Of a stretch of DNA of 64,000 nucleotides, positions 22,333 through 35,169 are shown piece by piece; within the stretch, counting starts at the first letter, position 1, and the number at the start of each line of letters is the position of its first letter. The position numbers and the translations under genes were made by a program. The notes beneath the pieces were generated by a model. It was not told the DNA's origin and made no database searches. It saw only the letters and a program-made list of their open reading frames with translations. The stretch covers positions 89,732,149 to 89,796,148 of the forward strand of contig NC_039361.1 in NCBI RefSeq assembly GCF_003573695.1, given 5' to 3'. This DNA comes from Papaver somniferum (Eukaryota; Streptophyta; Magnoliopsida; Ranunculales; Papaveraceae).

Positions 22333-24814
22333 TGATAGGGTGTAGAACACACCTTATTTACTATCTATTGGCTATGCTTCTTTTGTTACTTTTCGTGTGA
22401 ATTATGTATATTACGTGTGTTTTTGAGTTATTAGGTACTCTGGAGTCACATGGAAGAAAAGAAGAAGAAATCATCCAAAATTGAAAAAGAAAGGACAAAA
22501 ATGCCATTTCACTGCGAGCAATATTGGCATCCGATCTAAGGATAAGGGGAAACCCACAGAAGTGCTAAAAACACCCAGCAAAAGACTATGAGATACCCAT
22601 TCTGGGGGTGGATCTTACCACTGGGGTGTACCAAATCCAACCCACCTCATAACCCTACATGAGAGACGACTTTCCTCTCATTCATCACATTTCCATTTTC
22701 CTGAAATTGAGAAAAGGAGAGAAGCAGCAGCTGCTGCTGTTAATGAGACATTGAGACAAGATCGAGAGTTAGACACAGAAATCGTGAGAAATTGGAAATG
22801 AATGTTTATAGCTCGTAGAGAGGAAGAATCAGCGAGACCTGTTGCTGGAATCGGTTTGGATCGAGAAACAGTGAAAAATTAAGGGGGATCTGTGGGTTTT
22901 CTTGAAATCAACAGATGACAAGAAATAAGGGTCTGGTGGTGATATGAAGATCTGAAGCTGTTTGGTGTTAATAGGTTTTCGTTGGAATATGAAGTGAAGA
23001 ACGAGATGGGTCATGTTGTTGGATTGAAGCTTCAAATCGAGAATTTGTAAAGAAATTGGAGGTGTTGAGAGGCGATGGATTTGGATCTGAGATATGAATA
23101 AATGGGTTCGAGTGAAGAAGGGAAACTGCAGGTCTGAATTGCAGTTGAAAGAGATGGAATTGGTGGTGATTTCTGGTGAAGGTTTACACTCGGATTGGAG
23201 TTTGGTCGTAGTGCTGAAGCGTAGAAGAATTGATAAAATGGGAATGGTTGTTTGTCAGCAAGAAGTGGAGTTAGTGTTTGAAGGATTAACGGTGTCAAGG
23301 TTGCAGGGAAGTGAAGCTGCAGAATGGAGTGTATGGCGTACATGGAAGATGATGAACATGTTGCTGCTCAGCAGTAATGGGTGTGCTTGAATAATTAGAT
23401 GTATGCTAGGATTTGTTACAGGGAGAAGAAAAGAAGGGCCTGAAATTGGCCAGGAATTGACAGGAATTCAAACAGAACCATGCCGGATTTCTATGTTGTC
23501 GAGTTAACTCATAGACTCGTAAACCTCACTGATCCAATCTGAGTAAGACCAAGTAAGCTGACTCAGATAGCTAACTCGGCCGACTCTCTCCTCTTCATTG
23601 ACTTTCCTGACTGACGGAAGACTGTTTTGACAGTCAGATATAACAGAACCTTGACGGAATATTCCGTCAGTGGCAAAGAACACTCAGATGACCGGCATAG
23701 CTTTTCTGTCCAGATTCTGGCGATGGAAGATGGAATCCGGCGATCAAAATCACATATTTTTGTGTGGGTTTCTTCTCATGGGTGTGAAGACTTAGAATTG
23801 GAATTGGATGGAGAAATGGACTTGATTTTGGAAAGAGAACAAGGAGGAATTTTACAAAGACAAGGATTTGGAATGTTGAGCTACAAAGGGAAAGAGATTC
23901 TATTCCTAAGAGGAGTTGAATCAATTTGAAGCCTATAAATAGAGAAGCTCTCTACACAACATCTACACTTTTACACACACAACACTTCTCTTTTCTTTAT
24001 TCTTTGTGTGAACTCCTTAGCATGAGTAGCTAATTTTATTATTGATTGAGGATGAATTCCTGGTTCTTGACATGTTTTGAATTTTGTTTTAAATCTACTT
24101 TGAAGTTTTTCACATGATTATCGTTTGTTTTTACTAATAGGAATGTTTATACATTCATGGTTGTTTGATAGATTATCTAGAGTGCATGTTGAATTGATTT
24201 GTTAACTCAACCTAAAGCTAGTATAAGCTAGGGAATACGTAATCGTTCTCGACACTTTACACAAGTAGAAAACACGAGACCTTGCTGGGGGATTATGTGG
24301 AGCAATTGTGTGAAAAACAACGCTAGAAAGTGAACCAAGCGAACCGAGTTTAACTACTAGTACTAAACCTAAATTCATAAATCTTAATGCATTCAGGGGA
24401 ATTACATCTTGTAAGCGAACCTCAAGGTGGTTCTTTTGAATAGAATCTGATAACTAAGCGGATCTGTTACTCAGTGAAACGAGGAATTTTGGGGTTAGGT
24501 AAACGAACTTGTTATCCTATGGTTGTTGAAAATTTGTGACTAATAAAAAGTGGAAAAGAACATAACTTGAATCATTGTTTTTCAACGAAGAAGGACTCCT
24601 TGATCTAACTTCTCTTATTGATTTCAACTTTATCTTTTAATTGCTTTGTTTATTTTCTTTTGCTTTTCAAAACCAAACCCCCCCCCCCCTTTTCGTGACA
24701 ACTTTACAAGTAAAACTCTCTTGCTCCCCGTGGGAACGAACTTGACTACACTATATTACTTGTTAATTAGGTGGAAAAACATTAATTAATTTGTTGTGGT
24801 TACGACACGCATCA
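22333..24814 (+). repeat. E5 5' LTR
   Basis: 2482 bp, TG...CA. TATAAATA lies at 23934-23941, followed by a leader starting GAGAAGCTCTCTACACAACA. A run of about 13 C at 24679-24691 is only five C in the other LTR. Frames at 22829-23343, 23094-23390 and 23627-23929 recur in the right LTR, overlap on both strands and are not genes. Confidence 0.94.
23934..23941 (+). promoter_or_regulatory. TATA box of E5 LTR
   Basis: TATAAATA within AAGCCTATAAATAGAGAAGC, identical in the right LTR (29542-29549). Strong match to a plant Pol II core promoter. Confidence 0.65.
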
Positions 24815-24819
24815 TATTT

Positions 24820-24837
24820 TGGCGCCGCTGCCGGGGA
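24820..24837 (+). other. E5 primer binding site (Asp tRNA type)
   Basis: TGGCGCCGCTGCCGGGGA, five bases after the LTR. This is the standard Athila primer complement. Confidence 0.8.
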
Positions 24838-24935
24838 GCAACGGAGCAGCTTTAGTTGTTTTTATTTTATTTTCGTTTTAATTTTTTATTTCTAACTTTG
24901 TTTTCTAGAGTTTTTATTTCAGGTACCAGTTTACC

Positions 24936-26072
24936 ATGTATGGTGGACAAGAGAAAGCATATTACAACAATCAATACGGTTTTCAACCTCAACATTATGT
25001 TAACTTCCAGTCATCCTTAGGATACACACTTTATGGATATTCTCATACATATCAACAACCTTATGACGGGTATGTAAGTGAACAATCACTAGGAGGGGAG
25101 GATAGTTATGCTTCTAAATCTATGCGTGATCTCCTTGGTGTAAAGCAACCTAGCTTGAGGGAACTTGAGAGAAGGTTCTATCAATTGATCGATGAAGGCC
25201 TAGCATCGAATGAGGAAATTCTTGAAGCTAAAAGAGCTTTCAGAATGGAGCGTGAAAAACATTATCATATGGGTTACGATGATGATTTTGAACCTTATGA
25301 AAATTATTGTAATAAGGATAAAGTTATTCCAACTCCGGATCATAATAACGATCATTCGCCTATTCAAAAGGAGGAGTTTAGGTGTGACTTACCTATTGTT
25401 ATAAACGGTGTAACACCCTCACAAGAAGATCTTACAATTTATACCGAAGAAGATTTTATGAGAGAATAATGGCCCGATTCCGATGATGAAAATGTTGAAG
25501 AGAAGATGCTCGAGAATGAAACCGAATTGAATGATATTGTGGAAGACCCAATTGAGCTTGCAAAAGATTTTAATGATTATAATGATGCCAAGACTTTAGT
25601 TAAGGTAGAAAATGATGAAGAACGGTTGCAACGTTTGATAGAGGACCACGATATACTAGAGGTAAGTAATTCACTTGAATTTTTTAAGGATGAAGAGAAT
25701 TCCGTGATACAAGAGATTGTGCAAGGTTTGTCTAACCCTTTGCATATTGATTATTCTCTTTTACCTCTTAATGGTTTGAATGTATGTGCTTCGAAAGTAT
25801 TTTTGGATGATTTTGTTTCTAGATATCCAACATTGGAAACACTTGATGCTAACACTATGCAGGTTTGCCAAGAGGAATACATGGAAGTTCCCAAATTCTA
25901 TGTTCTTTATACGCTTCCGAGTGTGGACAAGAATAAGTGTGGGGGAAATTTCTATCGAGCATTAACATCATTATTATTTTCTTGTGCTAACATTTGTATG
26001 GAGCTATTATTTGCAAAACAGGTACTATGGATGGATCCCCAAATTTTTAGATTGTTAGTATATGGGGAATGA
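24936..26072 (+). pseudogene. E5 gag-position ORF, one in-frame stop
   Basis: ATG at 24936, just after a possible splice acceptor (TTTTTATTTCAG, about 24910-24921). One frame of 378 codons runs to 26072 with a single TAA at 25467-25469. The N-terminus is Tyr/Gln/Asn-rich (MYGGQEKAYYNNQYGFQPQH...). Then come a helical charged segment, an acidic stretch and VEDPIELAKDF, EENSVIQEIVQGLSNPLHI and LPSVDKNKCGGNFYRALTSL. E4 shares these motifs in the same order. I recognise no capsid, zinc knuckle or enzyme domain. Position suggests a divergent Gag-like or accessory protein; the function is unknown. A short overlapping frame (26062-26379) carries LNQALNGRQPIGF, equivalent to the Athila post-pol motif. 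Confidence 0.6.
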
Positions 26073-26379
26073 ATCTTACAAGAAGAAAGTTGGGCCGTCG
26101 ACGTTAAACCAAGCGCTAAATGGGAGGCAACCCATAGGTTTTGTATTTCTTATCCTTTTGCTTTTTATTTTACTTTTATTTTGTTATGTATTTTTCTTGT
26201 TCCATATCATGTTAGGATTTCCCACCTTGACTTTACTAGGAGGATTCAATTACATTGAGGAAAATGTAAGGTTTAAGTGTGGGGGAGTGGTTAAGCATAT
26301 TAAAAAAAAAAATTGCATAAAACCTCCAACTTGTAGAGATTTTAGAGTCACTAGCATAATTCTAGGTATGTTTACATAG

Positions 26380-27939
26380 AGAATTCTGACTGACATAATT
26401 GAACTTGGAAGGGAACTACGTTCCGATTTCTTGCTTGTTAGAGTGTTAAATAATGGATTTAATCATGCCATTGATGCAAATTAGGAGCAAGGAGAAATGC
26501 ATTATTAGAGTTGTTGATCAATCATTAGTGGAGACTACCCTATTTATATCATGCGAGGCACCGACCAGATTTCTTTACAAATAACTAAAGAGCTTTCTTT
26601 TGAGTGTGTGTCACCGTACGTTAATTCCGGGTAGAATGGTGAGCTACCCAACCTCCCACCAATAGAATCACTACTCTTTGATCTTGAGTGCTAATTTTGT
26701 CAATCATGAGGGTGACGTCTATAGATGAAAGCCTCCTTCTTGTAGTTCGATTTGCAGTTAGCACCATTCTCTCTCTCGACAATAACGGGTCCATAGAAAC
26801 ACCATCATCATCAACAAGGGAGCGACATCAAAATCTACAAGCGAAGTTGAAAACGTTCAAGGTTTACAAGCAACGGAACAAGAAAAGAGTAAATTTCATA
26901 TCCAAGTAAAGCAACATATAATGAGCGGATTTTTATATATACATGTTGAAGACTTACATATAAGGAGTGTAATTTTATATCCAAGTTGAATACTTATTTA
27001 CAAGAGCAAAGAAAAGCAAAAGGTGAGAATTATTGAAGTTTATGATTTCGAGACGATACAAGTTGTGAAGAATCAAGCAGTAAAGTACTTTTCCCACGAC
27101 CGTGGTTTGTTTTTATTTTCACTTTGTTTTGTATTTTATTTCTCTTGTCTCTAAAAAACAAAAAAAAATGAAAAAAAATGAAAAAAAAAAAAGAAAAAAA
27201 AAAATGATGGCAAGAAATTTTTTTGTTTTTATCTTCTATTTAATAAGCCGTGGGGAAGAAAAATATATAAGGAAGTTTCAAGCGACAAGGATTTAAGGTA
27301 AAGAGTTACAAATTGTCAAGGAATTACGAAGTTCGAGAGTTTATCATCAATAGTTGAAGCCGAAGCCGAAGACCAAGAAGATAAAAACGAGGAGCGGAAG
27401 ACGTTTCTATTAGATGCTGTGAGAGTGGTGTTATCATCATTGCAATCGGATGTGAAGTTGAGTAAGTAATCTCATCCTCGATAATAGTGGTTGATTTCCT
27501 TTCTAAGAGATCGTCAGAAAAATGGTTTTTCAAAATGTTAAAAGATGTGGGTTTTTAAAATATTTCGGAAGTTATCCTTCGCACCATTCAACGTGTTGCA
27601 GGATTTCTCTCTTAATTCCTACCTGCACACATGTGAGACCCATAAAAGTACGTCTTTTGAGTGCAATTTCATAAAACCCTTTTTGGTGAGGCAGAAGTCG
27701 AGGAGAAATGCTTATTAATCGCTCTCAAACATGCATTCTCTCATTATGATGTGGTTATTTCTCACTCAACATTTAAGAATGAGAACATGTTCTTTGGTAT
27801 TTCTAACTTGTTATTACTAGCATGCAGAAACTTTATGTCCTCATAACTCTTTGGATGCTTGCGGCGCTGGAAAGCTTTGAAGTTGTATGTTTTAGTTTAA
27901 TTTGCTCGAGGACTAGCAAAGTCTAAGTGTGGGGGAATT
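26380..27939 (+). other. E5 3' untranslated region and polypurine tract
   Basis: Non-coding between the ORF region and the 3' LTR. A-rich runs with AAAAAAATG repeats lie at 27160-27206. It ends CTCGAGGACTAGCAAAGTCT followed by AAGTGTGGGGGAATT, the polypurine tract. E4 has the same end in mirror image at 32715-32755. Confidence 0.65.
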
Positions 27940-30419
27940 TGGTAGGGTGTAAAATACACCTTATTTACTATCTATTGGTTATGCTTTCTTTGTTACTTTT
28001 CGTGTGAATTATGTATATTACGTGTGTTTTTGAGTTATTAGGTACTCTGGAGTCACATAGAAGAAAAGAAGAAGAAATCATCCAAAATTGAAAAAGAAAG
28101 GACAAATATGTCATTTCACTGCGAGCAATATTGGCAGCCCATCTAAGGATAAGGGGAAACCCACAGAAGTGCTAAAAACACCCAGCAAAAGACTATGAGA
28201 CACCCAGTCTGGGGGTGGATCTTATCCCTGGGGTGTACCAAATCCAACCCACCTCATAACCCTACATGAGAGATGAGTTTCCTCTCATTCATCACATTTC
28301 CATTTTCCTGAAATTGAGAAAAGAAGAGAAGCAGCAGCTGCTGCTGTTGATGAGACATTGAGACTAGATCGAGAGTTAGACAGAGAAATCGTGAGAAATT
28401 GGAAAGGAATGTCCATAGCTCGTAGAGAGGAAGAATCAGCGAGACCTGTTGATGGAATCGGTTTGGATCGAGAAACAGTGAAGAAATTAAGGGGGATCTA
28501 TGGGTTTTCTTGAAATCAACAGATGAGAAGAAATAAGGGTCTGGTGGTGATATGAAGATCTGAAGTTGTTTGGTGTTAATGGGTTTTCGGTGGAAGATGA
28601 AGTGAAGAACGAGATGGGTTCTGTTGTTGGATTGAAGGTTCAAATCAAGAATTTGTAAATAAATTGGAGGTGTTGGGAGGCGATGGATTTGGATCTGAGA
28701 TATGAATAAATGGGTTCGAGTGAAGAAGGGAAACTGCACGTCTGAATTGCAGTTGAAGGAGATGGAATTGGTGGTGATTTCTGGTGAAGGTTTACACTCG
28801 GATTGGAGTTTGTCCGTAGTGCTGAAGCGTAGAAGAATTGATAAAATGGGAATGGTTGTTTGTCAGCAAGAAGTGGAGTTAGTGTTTGAAAGGTTAGCGG
28901 TGTCAAGGTTGCAGGGAAGTGAAGCTGCATAATGGAATGTATGGCGTGCATGGAAGATGATGAACCTGTTGCTGCTCAACAGTAATGGGTGTGCTTGAAT
29001 AATTAGATGTATGCTAGGATTTGTTACAGGGAGAAGAAAAGAAGGGCCTGAAATTGGCCGGGAGTTGACAGGAATTCAAACAGAACCATGCCGGATTTCT
29101 ATGTTGCCGAGTTAACTCATAGACTCGTAAACCTCACTGATGCAGGCTGAGTAAGACCAAGTAAGTTGACTCAGACAGCTAACTCGGCTGACTTTCTCCT
29201 CTTCATTGACTTTCCTGACTAATGGAAGACTGTTTTGACAGTCAGATATAACAGAACCTTGACGGAATATTCCGTCAGTGGCAAAGAACACTCAGATGAC
29301 CGGCATAGCTTTTCTGTCCAGATTCTGGCGACGGAAGATGGAATCCGGCGATCAAAATTACATATTTTTGTTTGGGTTTCTTCTCATGGGTGTAAAGACT
29401 TAGAATTGGAATTGGATGGAGAATTGGACTTGATTTTGGAAAGAGAACAAGGAGGAATTTTACAAAGACAAGGATTTGGAATGTTGAGCTACAAAGGGAA
29501 AGAGATTCTATTCCTAAGAGGAGTTGAAGCAATTTGAAGCCTATAAATAGAGAAGCTCTCTACACAACATCTACACTTTTATACACACAACACTTCTCTT
29601 TTCTTTATTTTTTGTGTGAACTCCTTAGCATGAGTAGCTAATTTTATTATTGATTGAGGATGAATTCCTGGTTCTTGACATGTTTTGAATTTTGTTTTAA
29701 ATCTACTTTGAAGTTTTTCACATGATTATCGTTTGTTTTTACTAATAGGAATGTTTATACATTCATGGTTGTTTGATAGATTATTTAGAGTGCACGCTGA
29801 ATTGATTTGTTAACTCAACCTAAAGCTAGTATAAGCTAGGGAATACGTAATCGTTCTCGACACTTTACATAAGTAGAAAACACGAGACCTTGCAGAGGGA
29901 TTTTGTGGAGCAATTGTGTGTAAAAACAATGCTAGAAAGTGGACCAAGCGAACCGAGTTTAACTACTAGTACTAAACCTATATTCATAAATCTTAATGCA
30001 TTCAGGGGAATTACATCTTGCAAGCGAACCTCAAGGTGGTTCTTTTGAATAGAATCTGATAACTAGGCGGATCTGTTACTCAGTGTAACGAGGAATTTTG
30101 GGGTTAGCTAAGCGAACCTGCTATCCTACGGCTGGTGACAATTTGTGACTAATAAAAAGTGGAAAAGAACATAACCTGAATCATTGTTTTGCAACGAAGA
30201 AGGACTCCTTGATCTAACTTCTCTTATTGATTTCAACTTTATCTTTTAATTCCTTTGCTTATTTTCTTTTGCTTTTCAAAACCAAAACTCCCCCTTTTCG
30301 TGACAACTTTACAACTAAAAATCTCTTGCTCCTCGTGGGAACGAACTTGACTACACTATATTACTCGTTAATTAGGTGGAAGAACATTAATTAATTTTTT
30401 GTGGTTACGACACGTATCA
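27940..30419 (+). repeat. E5 3' LTR
   Basis: 2480 bp, starting TGGTAGGGTG (one change from TGATAGGGTG) and ending TATCA. Near-identical to 22333-24814. The contained ORFs are LTR shadows. Confidence 0.94.
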
Positions 30420-30424
30420 ATGAT

Positions 30425-32714
30425 TAACCCTAAACTAGCAATAGATGTAATTACAAGTTCTACCAATTTGCAACTTGACAAAACAAACAATCAAATCATG
30501 TTATAATACGTTAATCATATAACTATATTTCCAGAGAATCATGAACGATAAATATGAGATAAAACTAATATATTAATTCAAAAGAATCATGTTATGTGAA
30601 ATCTAACTAACCCATAACCAAAAAAAAATTAAGTACTTATGCTCATGAAGTTCATAACAATAAGGAGTAGAAAAGCCATCATGTTTTTAAACCCTAGGCA
30701 GAAGTACAAGCAAAGATAAAGATTCGGGAGCCCCATGTTTCTTTTTATATATTTATCGGCCTGTACCCCTCTCCAAATCCGAGCCATCCAAAACTTTTCA
30801 ATTTATTTGATCGGCTGAATCCTGGCCCAATAATTAGAACAAGCCCAAAAATTCAAGAACCCATCAGGTTCATGACTGCTATACCTGTCAGTTTTATGGA
30901 ACTGACAGTGCAAACTCCAGCTGCAACTCTTGCTCAAACTCAGGAATCACACAGCTCCTTCTCTGCATCGTTCCTAACATAGATCTAACATTCAACCATT
31001 GCAGTTGCATCCATGACAATCAACATTCCAACACAATCTGTAGCTTCTCTGAATTCCACGACCGCCGCAAACCCATATCGCCAGGGGGTCTTATTTCCCA
31101 TCTCGATCAGTCACAGCGACAACACCCTTCTCGGCTTTGAACTGCACCTATAAACTCATAACACAACCATTCATCAGCAGCAGCTTCATATACTCCATTC
31201 CTTGTCACTGCTCTTGACTGCAATTTCTGACTCCAGCCACAACATCATCACCAACTCAGATGCAACTCCATTTCATACCAAGAACCAAATTGAATTGCAT
31301 CTTCACCTATAGCTTTACCTAAAAATGCTCACCTAAGGCTACCACCAACTCCAGGCCACAACAACACTGATTAGCAATACATCACCACCACATCAATTCT
31401 GCATACTCCCATTTGCTCATAAATTCTTATGGCCAGTTCCAATACCACCAACTCCAGGCCACAACAACACTGATTAGCAATACATCACCACCAACAAAGT
31501 TTATCCTTACTATCCTCCATCTCGAATATGACAAGGCCACCACCAATTGTAACCCTTGCTGCCAGTTCTTCTTTATCCATGTCTTCATGCCACCAGTACT
31601 TCCAGTGTTCATCACCAGTAACATACTACAACTCATCTCCCAGCTTCAGACCTACACATCCACAATTCCTTCCATCCACCATCAATATCATACATGCGGC
31701 ACAACCTCAAACCTATAATTCATTTTCTCAACCCGCGTTAGCCTGTAGCAGCAACTATTTCATCCATTGCATACATTCTTCAACCTTCCATCACCTGCAA
31801 CCATTGCCTCAAATACCAGCAGAACAACTTCTTGGACTCAAATCCATCACCAACATCTTCTCCATCCATGAAATGAACAGCAACCCTTGTACTCTTCATC
31901 TGCAAGAACACCAACACAAACCCATCATTGTATATTCATTGTTTGCTTCATCACAGCCCTCTCCTTAGCAGCAAACCCTAACTCAGTATCATCTCAATTG
32001 TTCTTCACTTCCGATGAAATTAATCAGCAGAAACCACCTCAATATCTCTCAATCGGCCATCCAACCCTAACTGAACCTCTGCCATGTCCAGAAACTTTAT
32101 GAATCGATCACAAAACCATCATCTTCATCAGCTGCAACTATCAGCTCAAAACCCCCTTCATTTCAACTCATTCGAACCCTAAATTTCTCCATCTGAATCT
32201 TCACGAATTCTTCCATTGAACCCAATCGATCTCCACTCTGGTCTCTGAATTTTAACATCAGATGCTCACCACTGCCTCTGTCACAGACAACAGCCGCACC
32301 CTTTCCTCTCTGAATTTCAAGCAAATGATTGAGAGAAACTCTCAATTTCAGGTTTAAGTTAGTAATGAACATTTATATTGGCACCACATATTACTGGATA
32401 TGGGCCACCTTAAATTGTTTGGCCTGTCGGTTTCAGATAACTGACAGCCTAATTTTTTGTTCACTCAACTGAGAGCTGACGGTTTATTTTCCAGCATGAC
32501 TCTTCTTGCACAACCTAGCTCTCTCAAATATCGCATGTGAATTGGCCTTCTTGCTACTTTCGCTTTAAATGAATGATTTCTCCTTCTTTTGCTCTTAATG
32601 ACTCCAAAGTACCTATGACGCTCAAAAGCAAACATAAGATGCATAATTTACAAGAAAAGTAGCAAAGAAAGCATAAACAATAGATAAATATTAAGGTGTT
32701 TATGATACCTATCA
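30425..32714 (-). repeat. E4 3' LTR, piece 2
   Basis: It continues the LTR after E5 and ends ATACCTATCA. From about 31500 to 32100 it is almost identical to 42285-42890. Plus frames such as 31413-31718, 31528-31968 and 31887-32102 are Ser/Pro/Thr-rich readings of CA/CT-rich LTR, present in both copies, and not credible genes. Confidence 0.9.
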
Positions 32715-34563
32715 AATTCCTCCACACTTAGACTTTGCTAGTCCTCGAGCAAATCAAACAAAATAATTCTAAAACGTACATACAACTCCGTGTCGTCGAG
32801 GCTACGGTCATACTTAGCATGTATAACAAGCCTTTGAACCCCTAGGTGTTCCTAGTGGACGAGTTATAGTCTCGTGAAGGTTTACAAGAGGTGTACCTAC
32901 AAAACCTATACTTCCAAACTCCAGCCACCTGTGAAAATTTAAGAATGACACTAAATATTTTCATTAACGGAAAATGGGTCATTTGTCCAAATATTTTTAA
33001 AACATGGTTCAAATGGACGAGTAAAAATTAGTATGGGTGAAATGGACACCAAAAAAATAGCAAGGATGAAACTGGATTCATCCTGACTTTAACTTAAAAA
33101 ATAACAAGGATGAAACTGGATGCATCCTAATGTAAATTAAAAATAAGAAAAAGTATTTGGAAATGGGTAGGATGAAACTGTTTGCATCCCGACTATTTTT
33201 ACATTTTTGTCCATTTAAACAGTATCAAAATCTAAGTGTCCTTTTCACCCAGGAATTGTTGATTTTGGTCTTTTTAACCAATTTTGTGTTTCATTAATTG
33301 GCATACTATCAATGATTACAAGAGGAAGTACTCACTTTCAAATCCAATTCATAAATTAGTGATATAGCTTCATTCGGAAAGTTGAACACAACCACAATAC
33401 TCGGAATCTAATCAACCACAATCACATGAAAAGATTAAGAAGATGGATATAGCAAGTAGATGGTCGCGGACTGTTGACTAAGGTGAACGGTGTTTCTCAT
33501 ATCTGTCTGAAGGTTACTTCCAAAACAAACCTAAAAATCCTATTGGATTGATCTACTGGTCCGAATACTAATATTAACACGACTTGCATATACAAGGGAA
33601 CCAGCGGTCGACAAACTTAATTCTAGATCAATTCACTGACATATATAAGGGAACCAGTGATCGATTTTATTCAACACAATAATAATAAAAAAAAATTCTT
33701 TTTTTTTCAAATCGACAACATGATTGGATCTTTTGGATCCAAGCACATGATTCTTGTCAGCATATTACATGGTAATTCCCATGGATCCTGCATTCCACGC
33801 TTGTTTAGGCGACGGAGACATGGAAAACACACACATATTGCTATCCAAGTGTCATTTTTTTTTTGTACACCGTTTGGTCAAATTGGTCTGGTCTCTCTTT
33901 TTCTTTTATAGTAACCCAATCACTCTATTTCATCCTAGTAGTGATAACAATTCGATGTTGGTGCCCCACCAAATCACTTAAAAAAACAATAGATAAATAT
34001 GGAAAAATAGAAATAGAACGTGATATGGTGAAGACTCTGAGATATGGTGACAACTATAATGTTATTTGTTTTTATATTTTATCTGTTTTTATATGAATAG
34101 ACTCTACTAATGGGTTCCTCAACTCCTACAACCACGATGTTTCCATTAGAGTAAGGCACAAGTTTCTAGACTTAGGAGTTTATCATCATCATTTTTTTCT
34201 TTCTTTTTTTTAGTTTTTCTACTTTTTTTTTTTTTTAATAAACACAAGGGAAAACTAACAAGGCTAAAAACTCTATATGAGAACACTCCCCCACACTTAA
34301 ACTTTACATTGTCCTCAATGTAAAATTTAGTTATTCAAAGTAAAGTTCAAGATGGGTAATTCATAACATGATATATATATACAATAAGAAAATAAAATGC
34401 ATAATAAAAACTGATACTCCGACTCATAGCTATTTCTGAACAATAAGGATAAACACTAAACAAGCTATTTAGTTGGCATCTAATCCCAACTCAGCCAATA
34501 TATAACTCATCGTCAAGAAAAAATTCCATCTACTTAGAAAGGCTAGTGTTTATTCTAAATTGT
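32715..34563 (-). other. E4 3' untranslated region and polypurine tract
   Basis: Read on the minus strand, CTCGAGGACTAGCAAAGTCT and AAGTGTGGAGGAATT stand directly before the LTR as polypurine tract. The rest is non-coding and AT-rich, and holds the MITE at 32968-33288. Plus frames at 33657-34096 have no known domain. Confidence 0.6.
32968..33288. mobile_element. Mutator-like MITE in E4
   Basis: A 321-bp insert flanked by the 9-bp direct repeat TTTCATTAA (32959-32967 and 33289-33297), the TSD length of Mutator-like elements. Ends are weakly inverted: CGGAAAATGGGTCA on the left, and CACAAAATTGGTTA as the reverse complement of the right. Inside are three spaced copies of AGGATGAAACTG followed by (G/T)CATCC, each near-palindromic (GGAT...ATCC). 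No coding capacity. Confidence 0.6.
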
Positions 34564-35164
34564 TCAAAAATCTCTAAAAGTTGGTGTTTTGATATGCAAA
34601 TATCCAAAATAAGAAAATAAAGAAAAAAGACTTGAGAAATAAAAAGATAGAGATAGATACACAAAACCAGTGGGTTGCCTCCCATTTAGCGCTTGGTTTA
34701 AAGTCGTCAGCCCGACTTGCAAGACGAATTCTCCATACACCAATAATCGGAAAAGTTGGGGATCCACCCATAGCACCTATTTTGCAAACACTAGCTTTGC
34801 ACAAATATTAGTAATATAAAACAGAAACGAAGCCATCGACCGAAAGAAGTTTCCCCCACACTTATTCTTGTCCACACTTGGAAGTGGATATAAAACATAA
34901 AATTCGGTAACTTCCACGGTTTCTTGTTCCAAAAACTGCATAGTAAGAGAATCAAGTATCTCTAATGGCGGAAATCGAGAAACAAAGTCATTCAACAATA
35001 TTCTCGAAGCACATACATTCAAACCAATAAGAGGTAAAGGAGAAGAAACAATATGCAAAGGATTAGACAAACCTATCACAATCTCTTGTATCACAGAATC
35101 CTCTTCATCCTTGAAAAACTCAAGTCAATTATTCACCTCTTTTATATCATGGTCCTCTACCAAA
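34564..35164 (-). pseudogene. E4 gag-position ORF, C-terminal part
   Basis: Minus strand: VIQEIVIGLSNPLHIVSSPL, LPSVDKNKCGGNFFRSMASF, LWVDPQLFRLLVYGE and LNQALNGRQPTGFVYL. It matches the E5 ORF region by region. Here the last two segments lie in one frame (34776-34564), whereas E5 has a stop between them. A frame change separates it from the upstream frame (35094-34777). E6 inserted at 35165-35169, cutting it from its N-terminal part. Confidence 0.6.
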
Positions 35165-35169
35165 CCTTG

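Larger units (their letters stand above)
22333..30419 (+). mobile_element. E5: non-autonomous Athila-like element
   Basis: It starts TGATAGGGTG and ends ACACGTATCA, with perfect TSD ATGAT at 22328-22332 and 30420-30424. LTRs are about 2480 bp each and very similar, so insertion was recent relative to E1-E3. The Asp-type primer site is at 24820-24837, and a polypurine tract (AGTGTGGGGGAATT) precedes 27940. The interior is 3.1 kb, with one ORF region related to that of E4 and no pol. Confidence 0.94.

Noticed and set aside
22829..23390. ORFs on both strands, repeated at 28254-28951
   Set aside because: They lie inside E5 LTRs upstream of the LTR TATA box and recur identically in both LTRs.
31413..32102. 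Overlapping plus-strand ORFs rich in Ser, Pro, Thr (also 41344-42887)
   Set aside because: They are the same LTR of E4 in two copies. All frames are open because the DNA is CA/CT-rich, and no domain is seen.
33657..34096. Overlapping plus ORFs with Phe-rich ends
   Set aside because: They lie in the E4 3' UTR; T-rich runs explain the Phe, and there is no domain or partner in E5.
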